Positions 7,856-16,710 of a stretch of DNA of 37,094 bases are shown one piece after another. The DNA comes from Actinomycetes bacterium (GTDB taxonomy: Bacteria; Actinomycetota; Acidimicrobiia; Acidimicrobiales; RAAP-2). The position numbers and the translations under genes are program-made. The DNA lies in assembly GCA_021781335.1 (NCBI GenBank), contig JAJXXA010000112.1:1-37094 (forward strand), given 5' to 3'. Position 1 is the first letter of the stretch, and each line of letters opens with the position of its first letter. Below the pieces are notes generated by a model. That model was not told the DNA's origin and did no database searches. It worked only from the letters and a program-made list of their open reading frames with translations.

Positions 7856-8727
7856 AGCCCCTCGCCATCGGCTCTTTGAAGTTCGACACCGTCCGGGGGG
7901 CGTCGGATAATTCGCACGAGACTGTCTGGCGGGAGAAGATCCAAGACGTCGGGCGGCAAGTGCAGACTGCCATCGCGACCAACCACGGCGTACTCGACGC
8001 CGTGGTGACCCTCCGCTCCGACCCGACCGTCTCGAATCGTCACGGTTCGATTGAAGCGGCTCGCTACTTCTGAATCGTGCGTGACAACGACGACCGTGAG
8101 GCCGAATTCTCGATGAATCGTCAAGATGGTCTCGATGACGCCATCGCGCTCCACATTGGTGAGTTGACTCGTCGGCTCATCGACGAGCAAAAGACGAGGG
8201 AGCACCGCTACGCCCGCGACGAGTGCCACACGCTGACGTTCCCCCATGGACATCTGCGCAATCCGACGATCGGACAACTCTCCGATCCCAAAGAGCTCGA
8301 GCAACTCTGGGGCGCTTCTCTGCAGCGCAATCCCCCGGCGACGAGCGCCGTGCTGGGCAAACCAGACGTTCTCGAGTGCGGTCGCGTACGAGAGCAAATT
8401 GGCCGTCGCACCTTGGATGACCAGAGAGATGTCGGACGAGCGAAGTCGCGAGAGAACATCGACGCCGAGCTTCGCGATGTCGTGCTCGCCGATGACGACC
8501 GATCCCGCCGACGGCGTGAATTCACCCGCGAGCAGCCCCAGCACGGTCGACTTCCCCGCCCCCGAGGGGCCGAGGAGCGCGACCGACTCGCCCGCACGGA
8601 TATCGAGGTCCACCCCACGAAGGGCGACGACCTCTCCCTCGGGCGAAGGGTACAGATGGACAACACCCGAGAGGCGCACCCGTGCACCCGATGCGGACTC
8701 GATCGACTTTGCCATGACATCGCTCAT
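7852..8727 (-). CDS. Second ABC ATP-binding protein, with degenerate signature
   Basis: These 291 residues contain Walker A GPSGAGKS (53-60), Walker B LLLVDEP (179-185) and H-loop THD, but the ABC signature reads MSMGERQR (159-166) instead of LSGGQ. A C-terminal extension of about 60 residues follows the domain (EYAVVGRDGSLHLPPDVLDLL). Together with the partner gene it would form an asymmetric ATPase pair with one consensus and one weakened ATP site, as in other heterodimeric exporters. It overlaps its neighbours by 4 bases on each side (ATGA), so the operon is tightly coupled. Confidence 0.88.
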   Translation of the reverse strand: MSDVMAKSIESASGARVRLSGVVHLYPSPEGEVVALRGVDLDIRAGESVALLGPSGAGKSTVLGLLAGEFTPSAGSVVIGEHDIAKLGVDVLSRLRSSDISLVIQGATANLLSYATALENVWFAQHGARRRGIALQRSAPELLELFGIGELSDRRIAQMSMGERQRVALVAGVAVLPRLLLVDEPTSQLTNVERDGVIETILTIHREFGLTVVVVTHDSEVASRFNRTVTIRDGRVGAEGHHGVEYAVVGRDGSLHLPPDVLDLLPPDSLVRIIRRPPDGVELQRADGEGL

Positions 8728-11700
8728 TCGCTGAACCCACTGTCTAGATGAGACCGGCGGGCACGGAGAACTAATCGCGTTGACATCTCAACGACCGCGG
8801 CGAGCAGCAGCGCGAGGACCCCAACGGCGCACAGCAGCGGCACGATGGGTGCTGCCCTCGAAATTGGAAATCCATCCGATCCGGACACGAACTGAGGAAG
8901 GGACCTAAGGGCAAGTGAATCACTCACGAAGCCAATGACCGCTCCCAGAACGAGCGCGATGCCGAGCACCACTGCGTTTTCGACGACGTAAGCGCGGCGC
9001 ACCGTTCGAAGCGGTACACCAGCCATTGTCAGTGACGCGAAGTCACGACGGCGCCGTCGACCCTCCGTGACGACGATGAATGACACGGTGCCCAGTGCCA
9101 ACAGCGCGGCGATCGGTGAGGCTATCAGCGCGACGGCGTACGCCAAGGCAATACCCTCGTGATCGAGCACGCCAAGACGAGTGGCGCTCGTCGTGATCGA
9201 GCCGACCAACACGCCATCACGCTGCAACCGCTGCAGGATATTGGGGCTCGCGGACGAAGAGAGCCAGACTTGAAACGTCGGCGTGACGCCGCTCGTGATG
9301 GCTCGTTGCGCCACAGCGATGTCCAATATGACGCCACTGCTCCCGACGAGGGGAAGTGTAGGTGCGAGAGTGAGCGGATGAGCCGTGAACATGCTGCCCC
9401 CCGGGGTCAGGACGATGTCGCCTCCGGGTGACGGGTTCGGTGGCGCGTCGACGACCTCCGAGCCGTAGGTCGCGATGACGGGAATCTTGGCTGGCAAGTC
9501 GATCGGACTCAACGTCAGCCCGCTATAGGGAAGCTGGTTGGCCGGTATATCGAACGCCACCGACGCGCCCGCGGACTGCGCGATTCGAACCGATGAAGGT
9601 TGGGCGTTCCACGTGCCGCGGTGACCTGCGCCGAAGGACACGTGATGCCACACTGCGTTCTTTTGCACGGCAATGTCTTGTATGACGAGGCTGACGTCCT
9701 TGGAGTAGGTAACAGCCGGATTCACCCAGTTCGGTGAAAGGCTGGTGAGACGGCATTCGCCGGGACACACTTTCGCGAGCGACAGTGTGTAACTGTGAAG
9801 ACCACCTACGAGATAGAGATAAAGCGTCCGACTCTGAGGGTACGTCTCGTCGAAGAGGCTCACACCCAGTACAACCTGTGGCGTTCCCTTCGAGAGATCG
9901 AGCGTCAAACGGAGTCGATCGCCGGAGAAACGGACACCGGGCGCGAGACGTGGCGAAAGCCGCCGTGCCAGTACGGCGAGCGGTTTGGTCGACAAACCGC
10001 GCGGCCAAGTGGCCACCGCCGCGAGACGAGAACTGTCGACGGCGAGCACATTACCGGTCGATGACGCGTAGTACTCGGCGGCCATCGCCGCTCGTCCGGT
10101 GGGATCAGCGCTGCGCACCGCCGCTTCGAGGTTGAGCCCAGGCGGAAGCGTGACGTCAGCAACTTTGGAAGTTCCGACTTCGAGTTGCGCAACGAGGGCG
10201 CGATTCGATGACGCCAAAAAGAAACTCCCCACCGAGAAGAGCAAGATCACGGTCGCCGCAGTCAGCGGGAGCAGACGTCGAAGGACAACGGGTCGCCGGC
10301 CGATCTGTCGAAGCGCGAGGAACGACGCGACGTGAGTCGATTCGCGGGTGCGTGCGATGAGCATCCTCACCGCAAGCGCGGCGAGGCGAAGTCCGATGAT
10401 CGACGCACCCAAGGTCAAGAATCCTGGAGCCATCAGCGCCAGTGGACTGAGTTTTGCGCCATTGAGCGATCCCTTCGTCAAGAGCGAGATCAGGCCCGTC
10501 ACCGCCAAAGCGACGGCGAATGTGTCAATTACCACGCCACCGCGCCTCGCCTGTCGGCGCGTCGCCACTCGCGAGCGCCAGAGATCGTACGATGCGATGG
10601 TCAGCGCCGCCACTCCCGCGACGCACGCCCCCACCGCCAACACGATCGCCACTGCGGGGAACGAAACCGGCGTTCCAGCGACAAACAATGTCTTGGTCAG
10701 TGCCGTAAGAGTGAGCCACGCGACGAGCACGCCGACCGGCAGCGCGGCGAGGATCAGCGCCGCCGGTTCACTGATCGCGAGAGTAATCAAGGCTGAACGC
10801 GGAAAGCCGTGGCGACGCGCGAAATTAGATTCGTGGCGACGAGCGAGTATTGCGGCTCCACCCAAGGTGTAGATGATCACGAGAGAGAGTAGGACCAGCT
10901 GTAGAACGATCGTGAGAACAACGTCACTCATCAACTCCTCGTCGTGACGTGCTGTATTCACCACGGCTGCCAGTCCAGTGGTAACGACGAGACCATCACG
11001 ACTAAATAGTCGCGACTTGATCTTGGCGGTGGGCGCCTGCAGATACGAAGCTCCCGAGTGCGTCGCGCTCGAGCGCCACGCCAAGTCCGCACTCAGCTGA
11101 GGCGACGCGCCGTGCACGGCGAGCGCGGTGTCGAAGGTTGCGATTAGCGGGTCAAGGATGATCTCTCGCGTACCCGTCCCGTAATCGAAGTAATTATCTC
11201 CTCTCCAGTAGTTGTCCACAACGTTGGACGGTTGCCGGTAGACCGCGGTCACCTTGACGTTCGTCATCGTCGGAGAGTTCGGCTCGGAGATCAATAGGTG
11301 TGCTCCGATGCCGACGCTCGCCGTGAGCGCACTTCGCTCGCTAATAGCGACCTCGTCCACCCCCGTAGGACAGGTTCCCTTCACTATGCGCAGGTGCGCA
11401 CAGATTCTGGTACGGGCGAGAATGTCAGCCTCGTAGGGCTGCCCCTTGGTCTTGAAGTATGAAGCCTCAACTGCGGTGAAGATCGTTGGTGCGAGCCGTC
11501 CGTGCGCGAGCCGTCGAGCCTCCTGCGCCGCTGAGGTGAGTTTGTTCATTTGGGTGGCGCCGCCCGGCGTGATCACAGAAAGGTCAGTTAAGCCGACTGG
11601 CGCGGCTTTCGCCGTGCTCGCAAAGACCGACGAATCGGCGCCCTGAAGGAACATGGGTCCGATGGCTGCGGCGGCGACGGCGATCACCGCCACCATGAAT

Positions 11701-11786
11701 AACACCGTGGCCGCTGCGCGTCGCGTCCGGATGGCCGCGACGAGCATTCGCACTCGAAGGATCCGGTTACTTCGACCCCTGATCAA
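8724..11786 (-). CDS. Large FtsX-domain ABC transporter permease
   Basis: This 1020-residue permease has an N-terminal membrane anchor (about residues 20-45), a large extracytoplasmic region, then a block of membrane segments around 290-500, a second long extracytoplasmic region, and three to four C-terminal segments (about 880-1000). This is the duplicated FtsX/MacB-type architecture in a single chain. The short N-terminal basic stretch and IRTRRAAATVLFMVAVIAVA are typical. With two ATPases but only one permease, the transporter probably functions with a single double-length permease. Substrate is unknown; peptides, lipids or drugs are possible. The TTG start at 11786 is uncertain: TAGCGT lies 10 bases before it, and GTG or ATG codons occur 11-13 residues later. 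Confidence 0.85.
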   Translation of the reverse strand: MIRGRSNRILRVRMLVAAIRTRRAAATVLFMVAVIAVAAAAIGPMFLQGADSSVFASTAKAAPVGLTDLSVITPGGATQMNKLTSAAQEARRLAHGRLAPTIFTAVEASYFKTKGQPYEADILARTRICAHLRIVKGTCPTGVDEVAISERSALTASVGIGAHLLISEPNSPTMTNVKVTAVYRQPSNVVDNYWRGDNYFDYGTGTREIILDPLIATFDTALAVHGASPQLSADLAWRSSATHSGASYLQAPTAKIKSRLFSRDGLVVTTGLAAVVNTARHDEELMSDVVLTIVLQLVLLSLVIIYTLGGAAILARRHESNFARRHGFPRSALITLAISEPAALILAALPVGVLVAWLTLTALTKTLFVAGTPVSFPAVAIVLAVGACVAGVAALTIASYDLWRSRVATRRQARRGGVVIDTFAVALAVTGLISLLTKGSLNGAKLSPLALMAPGFLTLGASIIGLRLAALAVRMLIARTRESTHVASFLALRQIGRRPVVLRRLLPLTAATVILLFSVGSFFLASSNRALVAQLEVGTSKVADVTLPPGLNLEAAVRSADPTGRAAMAAEYYASSTGNVLAVDSSRLAAVATWPRGLSTKPLAVLARRLSPRLAPGVRFSGDRLRLTLDLSKGTPQVVLGVSLFDETYPQSRTLYLYLVGGLHSYTLSLAKVCPGECRLTSLSPNWVNPAVTYSKDVSLVIQDIAVQKNAVWHHVSFGAGHRGTWNAQPSSVRIAQSAGASVAFDIPANQLPYSGLTLSPIDLPAKIPVIATYGSEVVDAPPNPSPGGDIVLTPGGSMFTAHPLTLAPTLPLVGSSGVILDIAVAQRAITSGVTPTFQVWLSSSASPNILQRLQRDGVLVGSITTSATRLGVLDHEGIALAYAVALIASPIAALLALGTVSFIVVTEGRRRRRDFASLTMAGVPLRTVRRAYVVENAVVLGIALVLGAVIGFVSDSLALRSLPQFVSGSDGFPISRAAPIVPLLCAVGVLALLLAAVVEMSTRLVLRARRSHLDSGFSE

Positions 11787-12190
11787 ACCCCACGCACGCT
11801 ACGGTCGGTCCTCGGTCTCATGGACATTCACTGAATTGAACACGCTGCGACATCGAAGCGTTGAAGATGGTCATCACGATTCATAAGAAAATGTCGTTCT
11901 TTCAAGTCGGTCCCGAACACTGGACCCTGGTCGTCGCTGGCGCCGCTGTCGATCCACGTTAGTGGTGTCGCCTTCGCTGATTGTAACCGTGCTCTCTGTT
12001 CATGGGGAGTTCCAACGGACTTATCGCCCGTAGGTGATGGTGCTGGGTTTCCGGTGCCATGTCATAGGGTCGACAATGGAGTGGCCGATTCCCTAGATGC
12101 CTGAACGCAGGATCGTGTCCATTTAATTGGCCCAACTACATCCAGAATTTGACCACACGATGTCAGAAGACGTACGAAAGCCCCTCACTG
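11787..12190. other. Non-coding gap
   Basis: About 400 bp separate the divergent permease and flavin-reductase-like genes. Both promoters should lie here, but apart from the -10 elements next to the two starts I see no gene, repeat or strong secondary structure. Confidence 0.4.
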
Positions 12191-12196
12191 TACTTT
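12191..12196 (+). promoter_or_regulatory. -10 element of flavin-reductase-like gene (leaderless type)
   Basis: TACTTT lies seven bases before the ATG at 12204 and there is no Shine-Dalgarno sequence. A convincing -35 box is not visible. Confidence 0.5.
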
Positions 12197-12203
12197 CGGT
12201 TCT

Positions 12204-12812
12204 ATGCACAGAGTTATTGCCCCAAAGATCCTCTACTTCGGTACACCGGTTGTTTTGATCAGCACGATGAATGAAGATGGATCTATGAATCTTGCTCCCA
12301 TATCTTCAGTCTGGTGGTTGGATCAGACTGGCGTCGTGGGACTTGGTACTCGAAGTCAGACTTTCGCCAATATGCAACGAAGCAAGGAATGCGTTCTGAG
12401 TCTTCCCTCGGTGGACCAAGTTGCGGCAGTCGATCGGCTCGCACTGACCACCGGTTCCAACCCCGTCCCGAACTATAAGTTGGCGATGAATTTTCGCCAC
12501 GTGCGAGACAAATTCGACGAAGCTGGGCTCACTGCACTTCCCTCTGAGTTAGTGCGACCGCCTCGCGTGATGGAATGCCCGATCCAATTGGAAGCGAGAG
12601 TCGCATCGATCCATCTCGTTGGCAACCCCGATGACCACTCGGCGTCAGTTGAGCTGAGGATCGTTCGAGTACACGCCGACGAGTCTCTCATTGACACGCA
12701 AAATCGACACCATATTTCCCCGGATCGTTGGCGACCATTGATCATGAGTTTTCTCGGCTTTTACGGGCTGGGAGAACAGATCCACACCTCGCGGCTCGCC
12801 GAGGTGTTTTGA
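12204..12812 (+). CDS. Flavin reductase-like, FMN-binding split-barrel protein
   Basis: These 202 residues match the flavin-reductase-like split-barrel family. The N terminus TPVVLISTMNEDGSMNLAPISSVWWLDQT is the flavin-binding barrel start, followed by LGTRSQTFANMQRSKECVLSLPS and, later, RVMECPIQLEARV. Members bind FMN and act as flavin reductases or flavoproteins. The substrate here is unknown. The stop overlaps the ada ATG (TGATG), so the two are translationally coupled. That ties this protein to the alkylation response, which is unusual enough to note. Confidence 0.8.
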   Translation: MHRVIAPKILYFGTPVVLISTMNEDGSMNLAPISSVWWLDQTGVVGLGTRSQTFANMQRSKECVLSLPSVDQVAAVDRLALTTGSNPVPNYKLAMNFRHVRDKFDEAGLTALPSELVRPPRVMECPIQLEARVASIHLVGNPDDHSASVELRIVRVHADESLIDTQNRHHISPDRWRPLIMSFLGFYGLGEQIHTSRLAEVF

Positions 12813-13882
12813 TGGACCTCGTGTCTCGCACGTCACCGAAAGACCTCGAAGAAGAGCGTTGGCACGCCGTCGTTGGGCGCTCGCGCGAGTACGACGACAA
12901 GTTCATCTTCGCGGTGCGTACGACGGGAATTTTTTGTCGACCATCCTGTCCGGCGCGGCGACCACGTCGAGAAAACGTCCAATTCTTTGATGACCCCCTC
13001 TCGGCGAAGGAGGCCGGATACCGAGCATGTCGAAGGTGCTCGCCTGAATCGGGTGACGTCGGAACCTCCCAGTGGATCGTGACGCTGTGTCGACGGCTCG
13101 AGCAGCCCGGAAGTGTTCCGACACTTCTTGAGTTGGCCAATCTTGTCGGATTGAGCCCTTCCTATGTGCAGCGTACGTTCGCTCGAGAAATGGGGATCAG
13201 CCCACATGCGTATGGCAAGGCCCGACGCCTCGAACACCTGCGCACAGAGCTGCGAAATGCACCCAGCGTGACGTCGGCAGTCTTTGACGCCGGGTTCAAT
13301 TCGAACAGTGTCGCCTACGCGCAAGCAAAGCCAGGACTGGGTATGACGCCTCGTCGCTGGCGAGACGGTGGACGTGGCGAGGAAATCGTCTACACGATTC
13401 TTGACTCGCACCTTGGACAACTTCTCGTTGCTGCTACCAAGACCGGCCTCGTGGCTGTTCGTATTGGCAACGAATCACAGCTCGTCGATGAGGTGCGCGC
13501 TGAATTCCCGTTGGCCAAACTCTGGCGCGACGACGCACTGCTCGCTCCAGCGTCGCGCACGGTTCTGGCCGCCACCCGAGGCATCGCGGACTTGCGGAAC
13601 ATACCGCTCGACATCGCGGCGACTGCCTTTCAAGCGCGCGTGTGGAGTGCCCTTCAGGTGATCCCCTCAGGAGAGACACGGTCGTACGCCGAGGTGGCAG
13701 CGATGATCGGTGAGCCGCGAGCAATACGCGCTGTGGCCAGAGCGTGCGCCGCAAACCCCGTGGCCCTAGTTATTCCGTGTCATCGGGTCGTGAGATCTGA
13801 CGGCTCCTTGGCCGGCTACCGGTGGGGCCTAGAGAACAAGAAGGCGTTACTCAAGGTGGAGGGCGCTCAGTCGCAGGATTGA
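12812..13882 (+). CDS. ada: Bifunctional Ada: alkylation-response regulator and O6-methylguanine-DNA methyltransferase
   Basis: This 356-residue fusion has three parts. Residues about 15-80 are the Ada zinc domain with its four cysteines in FCRPSC and CRRC (C42, C46, C73, C76). C42 would accept methyl from phosphotriesters. Residues about 95-185 are an AraC-type helix-turn-helix domain. Residues about 200-350 are the methyltransferase domain, with the active cysteine in IPCHRVV (C323). Methylation turns Ada into a transcriptional activator of repair genes. The ATG at 12812 overlaps the upstream stop and was chosen over earlier in-frame codons, which would run into the preceding gene. All key residues are present. 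Confidence 0.95.
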   Translation: MDLVSRTSPKDLEEERWHAVVGRSREYDDKFIFAVRTTGIFCRPSCPARRPRRENVQFFDDPLSAKEAGYRACRRCSPESGDVGTSQWIVTLCRRLEQPGSVPTLLELANLVGLSPSYVQRTFAREMGISPHAYGKARRLEHLRTELRNAPSVTSAVFDAGFNSNSVAYAQAKPGLGMTPRRWRDGGRGEEIVYTILDSHLGQLLVAATKTGLVAVRIGNESQLVDEVRAEFPLAKLWRDDALLAPASRTVLAATRGIADLRNIPLDIAATAFQARVWSALQVIPSGETRSYAEVAAMIGEPRAIRAVARACAANPVALVIPCHRVVRSDGSLAGYRWGLENKKALLKVEGAQSQD

Positions 13883-14039
13883 GTGAACGTAGCGAGGCCA
13901 TGGGATGCGCCAACGCGCGTTATCAGCTGGCAAGTGTGGTTCGCGCGGTGGAAGTCATCTGGCAGATTGCATCATGCCGCAGAGGTGACCCCCTCCGAAT
14001 GGCTGCGCGACGTGCGACTTCTTTGAATCACCGCAGTTC

Positions 14040-14045
14040 TATGGT
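14040..14045 (+). promoter_or_regulatory. -10 element for the interrupted gene at 14052
   Basis: TATGGT stands six bases before the ATG at 14052, the same spacing as at other leaderless genes here. It supports 14052, not a later codon, as the ancestral start. Confidence 0.45.
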
Positions 14046-14051
14046 TGAACC

Positions 14052-14798
14052 ATGTCGGCTCTTGAAACCGAGATCTTCAACTTGTTGGAGACTTCTGAGT
14101 CACGATGATCGTCGCTCTTCCTCGAAGGGCGAACATGGTTCGACGTCGACGCTCAAAGGTCCGCACGTCAGTCTCAGATCACTCGGATGAGAGCACGCAA
14201 CGCTCACATCGGCACATTTCAAAGGTCTGACACTGATGGGATCGAGACGTCAGGAACTCCCATTGTGGCGGAGCCAGAGCGACACGAGGAGACCTGGCAA
14301 CTTTGGGTGACTCCAGATAGGCGGCGCGCAAGATTTGAAGTGCGAAGTGAGACTGTTGACGTAGTCATCGAGGGATCAACCTTTTGGAGCAATGGAAATG
14401 GCCGGTCCATTACCAACGGTGGCAACCCCAACGTCGGCCACGGTCAAGGAGACGGCCAGCACCTAGTGTGCACATCTGCGTACGCCAATGTGCTTAGCGT
14501 GATGGATTTCTCAGAAGGGACAAGGCTTGGGCGGCGCACGATTGACGCACTGGTGCGCGTCGTCGACGATGACCGACATCGCACGCCAATCCTCCACGGT
14601 CTGACGGTCGGTGATGTCGAAGCTCTCGAGTTGAGCATTGACCGCGAGCGAGGCGTTGTACTCAGGGCTGTATCGATGTTCCAGGGCATCGTATACAGAA
14701 TCGTCCAAGCCACCAGCGTTAATTTCGATCCGGTCTTCGGTCCCGAAATATTTCACATCGAACCAAGATTCGACGCGGAGTGGGTATTAGCAAATTGA
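14052..14798 (+). pseudogene. LolA/RseB-like hypothetical protein gene broken by one in-frame TGA
   Basis: Translation from ATG 14052 gives MSALETEIFNLLETSESR, then TGA at 14106-14108, then continues in the same frame as SSLFLEGRTWFDVDAQ and on without another stop to 14798 (247 sense codons counting both sides). The downstream part, with PDRRRARFEV, VVIEGSTFWS and ITNGGNPNVGHGQGDGQ, resembles a family of actinobacterial proteins with a LolA/RseB-like beta-sheet fold. My recollection is that members have tryptophan near the stop position, so TGG to TGA is the simplest explanation. ATG 14187 could restart a 203-residue product lacking the N-terminal helix. A sequencing error is possible. Confidence 0.6.
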
Positions 14799-14986
14799 TC
14801 CAGTGTTGTCTGAATTCTAGTGCCGCAACGCTAGAAGATCGCAACTTCATACCGTTGTTGATCTCATGATCAAGAATTCAACCTCGGGGTTCCCCTGTTC
14901 ACTTCCCAATTGAGAGTCGTTCAACGAGCACCTTCTACTGACGAGCCGTCATGCAGTCGTCTCCACGCACTACGAGCACACCAACG

Positions 14987-15006
14987 TAAATGAGAAGCCT
15001 CATTTA
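14987..15006. other. Small inverted repeat upstream of acetyltransferase gene
   Basis: TAAATGAG (14987-14994) and CTCATTTA (14999-15006) form perfect 8-bp arms around AAGC. It lies 44 bp upstream of the acetyltransferase ATG, so an operator in the promoter region or a short hairpin is possible. No T-run follows. Confidence 0.3.
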
Positions 15007-15049
15007 GACTCGGCGTGCTCACCTGGCAAAGACCCACAAAGGATTATCG

Positions 15050-15604
15050 ATGGACAAGCGTCATTGGATCAAAACGAGAACGCCCGAGTCGCGCGCACTC
15101 TTCGAACGGGTCAAGGTGGCTACTCGACTCTCCGCTACCATCAGCGAATATTCGCTCGATGATCCAGAGCAAATTCAAAGGATCTTCGAGCAACTTATTG
15201 GCAAGCCCGTCGGCGATGCGTTCACGCTCATCCCTCCCTTCTACTCTGACTACGGCCTAAACATCAGCGTTGGTCGAACTGTCTTCATTGGTTCGCAGTG
15301 CGCGTTTACCGGACACGCGCCAATCGAGATTGGCGATCTGGTCATGATTGCCCACAAGGTCAATCTCGTCACCGCCGGACATCCCGTTGAACCCGGTCAA
15401 CGACGCGACTTCATCACCGCGGCCCCCATCACGATCGGTACAAACGCGTGGATCGGGGCCGCCGCAACAATTCTGCCGGGCGTGACGATCGGAGAAGGTG
15501 CCGTCGTCGCGGCGGGTGCCGTCGTCGCCCATGTCGTACCCGCAGCAACACTCGTGGCAGGAGTTCCGGCGAAGGTCATCGAGACGTTGGAAGGGCAAAA
15601 ATAA
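15050..15604 (+). CDS. Sugar O-acetyltransferase (LacA/Maa/NodL type)
   Basis: These 184 residues form a hexapeptide-repeat acetyltransferase: an N-terminal helical cap (about 1-55), then IPPFYSDYGLNISVGRTVFIGSQCAFTGHAPIEIGD and repeated IG-x4-IG turns, with the family pattern VNLVTAGHPVEPGQRRD bearing the catalytic histidine (about H106) and ending in GVPAKVI. It transfers acetyl from acetyl-CoA to a sugar hydroxyl as a trimer. The acceptor is unknown. AAAGGA about 7 bases before the ATG supports the start. It stands alone, convergent with the kinase gene downstream. Confidence 0.88.
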   Translation: MDKRHWIKTRTPESRALFERVKVATRLSATISEYSLDDPEQIQRIFEQLIGKPVGDAFTLIPPFYSDYGLNISVGRTVFIGSQCAFTGHAPIEIGDLVMIAHKVNLVTAGHPVEPGQRRDFITAAPITIGTNAWIGAAATILPGVTIGEGAVVAAGAVVAHVVPAATLVAGVPAKVIETLEGQK

Positions 15605-15658
15605 GTGCTCTCAGTTCACCGGAGCACGTGCTCCTACCCGGTACGCGAGGTGGTGGAG

Positions 15659-16462
15659 TCACGACACTAATGACTGAAGCCAAGCAAGGTACTCAGGCTG
15701 CGGTCGAAGATATGAACCTCGAATCACAGTCCACGCCCGTATCTTGTACTCATTGAGCCCGACAGCAACAAATGCCTGGATCCGCCTCTCGGTCTGTTCC
15801 GGGTCAATGAGTCGATTCTCCAACGGATTCCAGAGAAAAGTCGCAACGTCATACTCGCGGTCAGCGAGGTACGGCTTTGGATCGATTGCCACGAACTCCT
15901 GACCCGAACGAAGGATGTTGTGATGATGAAAGTCACCATGGACGAGCCAGTCGGCGCCGTCGCCGATCTCCTCAAATAGCTCCCTCGCCAGCGGCACAAG
16001 AGTGCTCCCTACGCTCTGAGCGCGATCAAGCCACCTCGCTACTTCAGGCCCGACTGCACGGAAGGGCGAAGCCGCGGGAAGCCAGAGCTTTCGTGCGATG
16101 TGCGTCGCGACCTCAAGCGCCTGTTCTTCTGGTAGTCGAGAGAGATCATCGCCAGGGACCGCGCGTTGCTCGAGCAAGACTCGACCCGCCCTTCGCACTA
16201 AGCGCACTGCGCCATTGCCACCCCACGCTTCGAGCGCGTCAGCCTCGTGAAGAGATTCATCGTCGCCATGCCACGGCACTTTGAGCACGAAACCATCAGT
16301 GGTTGGCGCAACGTAAGAGACATTCGACATCGCAAATGGATCTTCGAGTTCGAGCCCCCATTCATTCGCGAATGATTCGCCAAGTCGCTGTTCGACCGCC
16401 AGATCACCGTGAGGGCCAAACGTGTCGTCCTTGTTGTGAGCATAGAGTTGGCGTCCCAACAT
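15659..16462 (-). CDS. Streptomycin 6-kinase-like aminoglycoside phosphotransferase
   Basis: About 267 residues match the APH(6)/hydroxyurea-type kinase family. Visible are SNVSYVAP in the ATP-binding lobe, LKVPW with the ATP lysine, the catalytic loop WLVHGDFHHHNIL (Asp as base) and AIDPKPYLADREYDVATFLWNP, which supplies the metal-binding Asp. It may phosphorylate an aminoglycoside or a related small molecule. Many chromosomal homologues confer no resistance, so the activity is unproven. The start is uncertain: ATG 16462 lacks a Shine-Dalgarno sequence, and a family-like stretch (VAVPPLNLM) precedes it without a normal start codon. The 5' end borders an integrase-associated repeat at 16,509-16,543, so the N terminus may have been altered by an insertion event. 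Confidence 0.75.
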   Translation of the reverse strand: MLGRQLYAHNKDDTFGPHGDLAVEQRLGESFANEWGLELEDPFAMSNVSYVAPTTDGFVLKVPWHGDDESLHEADALEAWGGNGAVRLVRRAGRVLLEQRAVPGDDLSRLPEEQALEVATHIARKLWLPAASPFRAVGPEVARWLDRAQSVGSTLVPLARELFEEIGDGADWLVHGDFHHHNILRSGQEFVAIDPKPYLADREYDVATFLWNPLENRLIDPEQTERRIQAFVAVGLNEYKIRAWTVIRGSYLRPQPEYLAWLQSLVS

Positions 16463-16508
16463 CAAATTTAGAGGAGGGACCGCTACCGTACGCTGAAGAG
16501 GAATTGCG

Positions 16509-16543
16509 CGATGCTGACGCCGTTGCTGAGCAGCGTTGCTCAA
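16509..16543 (+). repeat. Decamer repeat cluster CGTTGCTGAC (variant copies)
   Basis: CGATGCTGAC (16509-16518) and CGTTGCTGAG (16521-16530) are 12 bp apart, followed by a more distant copy CGTTGCTCAA (16534-16543). The arrangement matches the pairs at the ends of the tRNA-Val islands. It probably marks the remnant end of another element. Confidence 0.5.
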
Positions 16544-16710
16544 CGAGACCTCGTCAAAGCAGACTGGAGCGTGAGTCTCGACTCGACAATCAACTCTTAC
16601 TCGTCGGCAGGGACTCAAAAATCCTTCGTGACCGCGGGCTCATCTCCTGCGACATTGTTCCGTTCCGTTCAAGTGCGAAGACACTTGAACGAACGTGCGA
16701 TTTCAGAGTT

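Noticed and set aside
9400..9415. GGGGTCAGG inside the permease gene as an att remnant
   Set aside because: It lies in an intact coding sequence with no further similarity to the tRNA.
13979..13999. GGTGACCCCCT near 13985 as another att remnant
   Set aside because: Only about nine bases match the tRNA core and no decamer pair is nearby. Chance is likely in GC-rich DNA.
13822..14190. ORF overlapping the end of ada and the start of the interrupted gene
   Set aside because: It is in a different frame from both real genes and has no recognisable features.
16463..16618. N-terminal extension of the streptomycin-kinase-like gene to TTG 16618
   Set aside because: The extension translates through the decamer repeats and is rich in Arg/Gln with no family similarity, apart from the last few residues.
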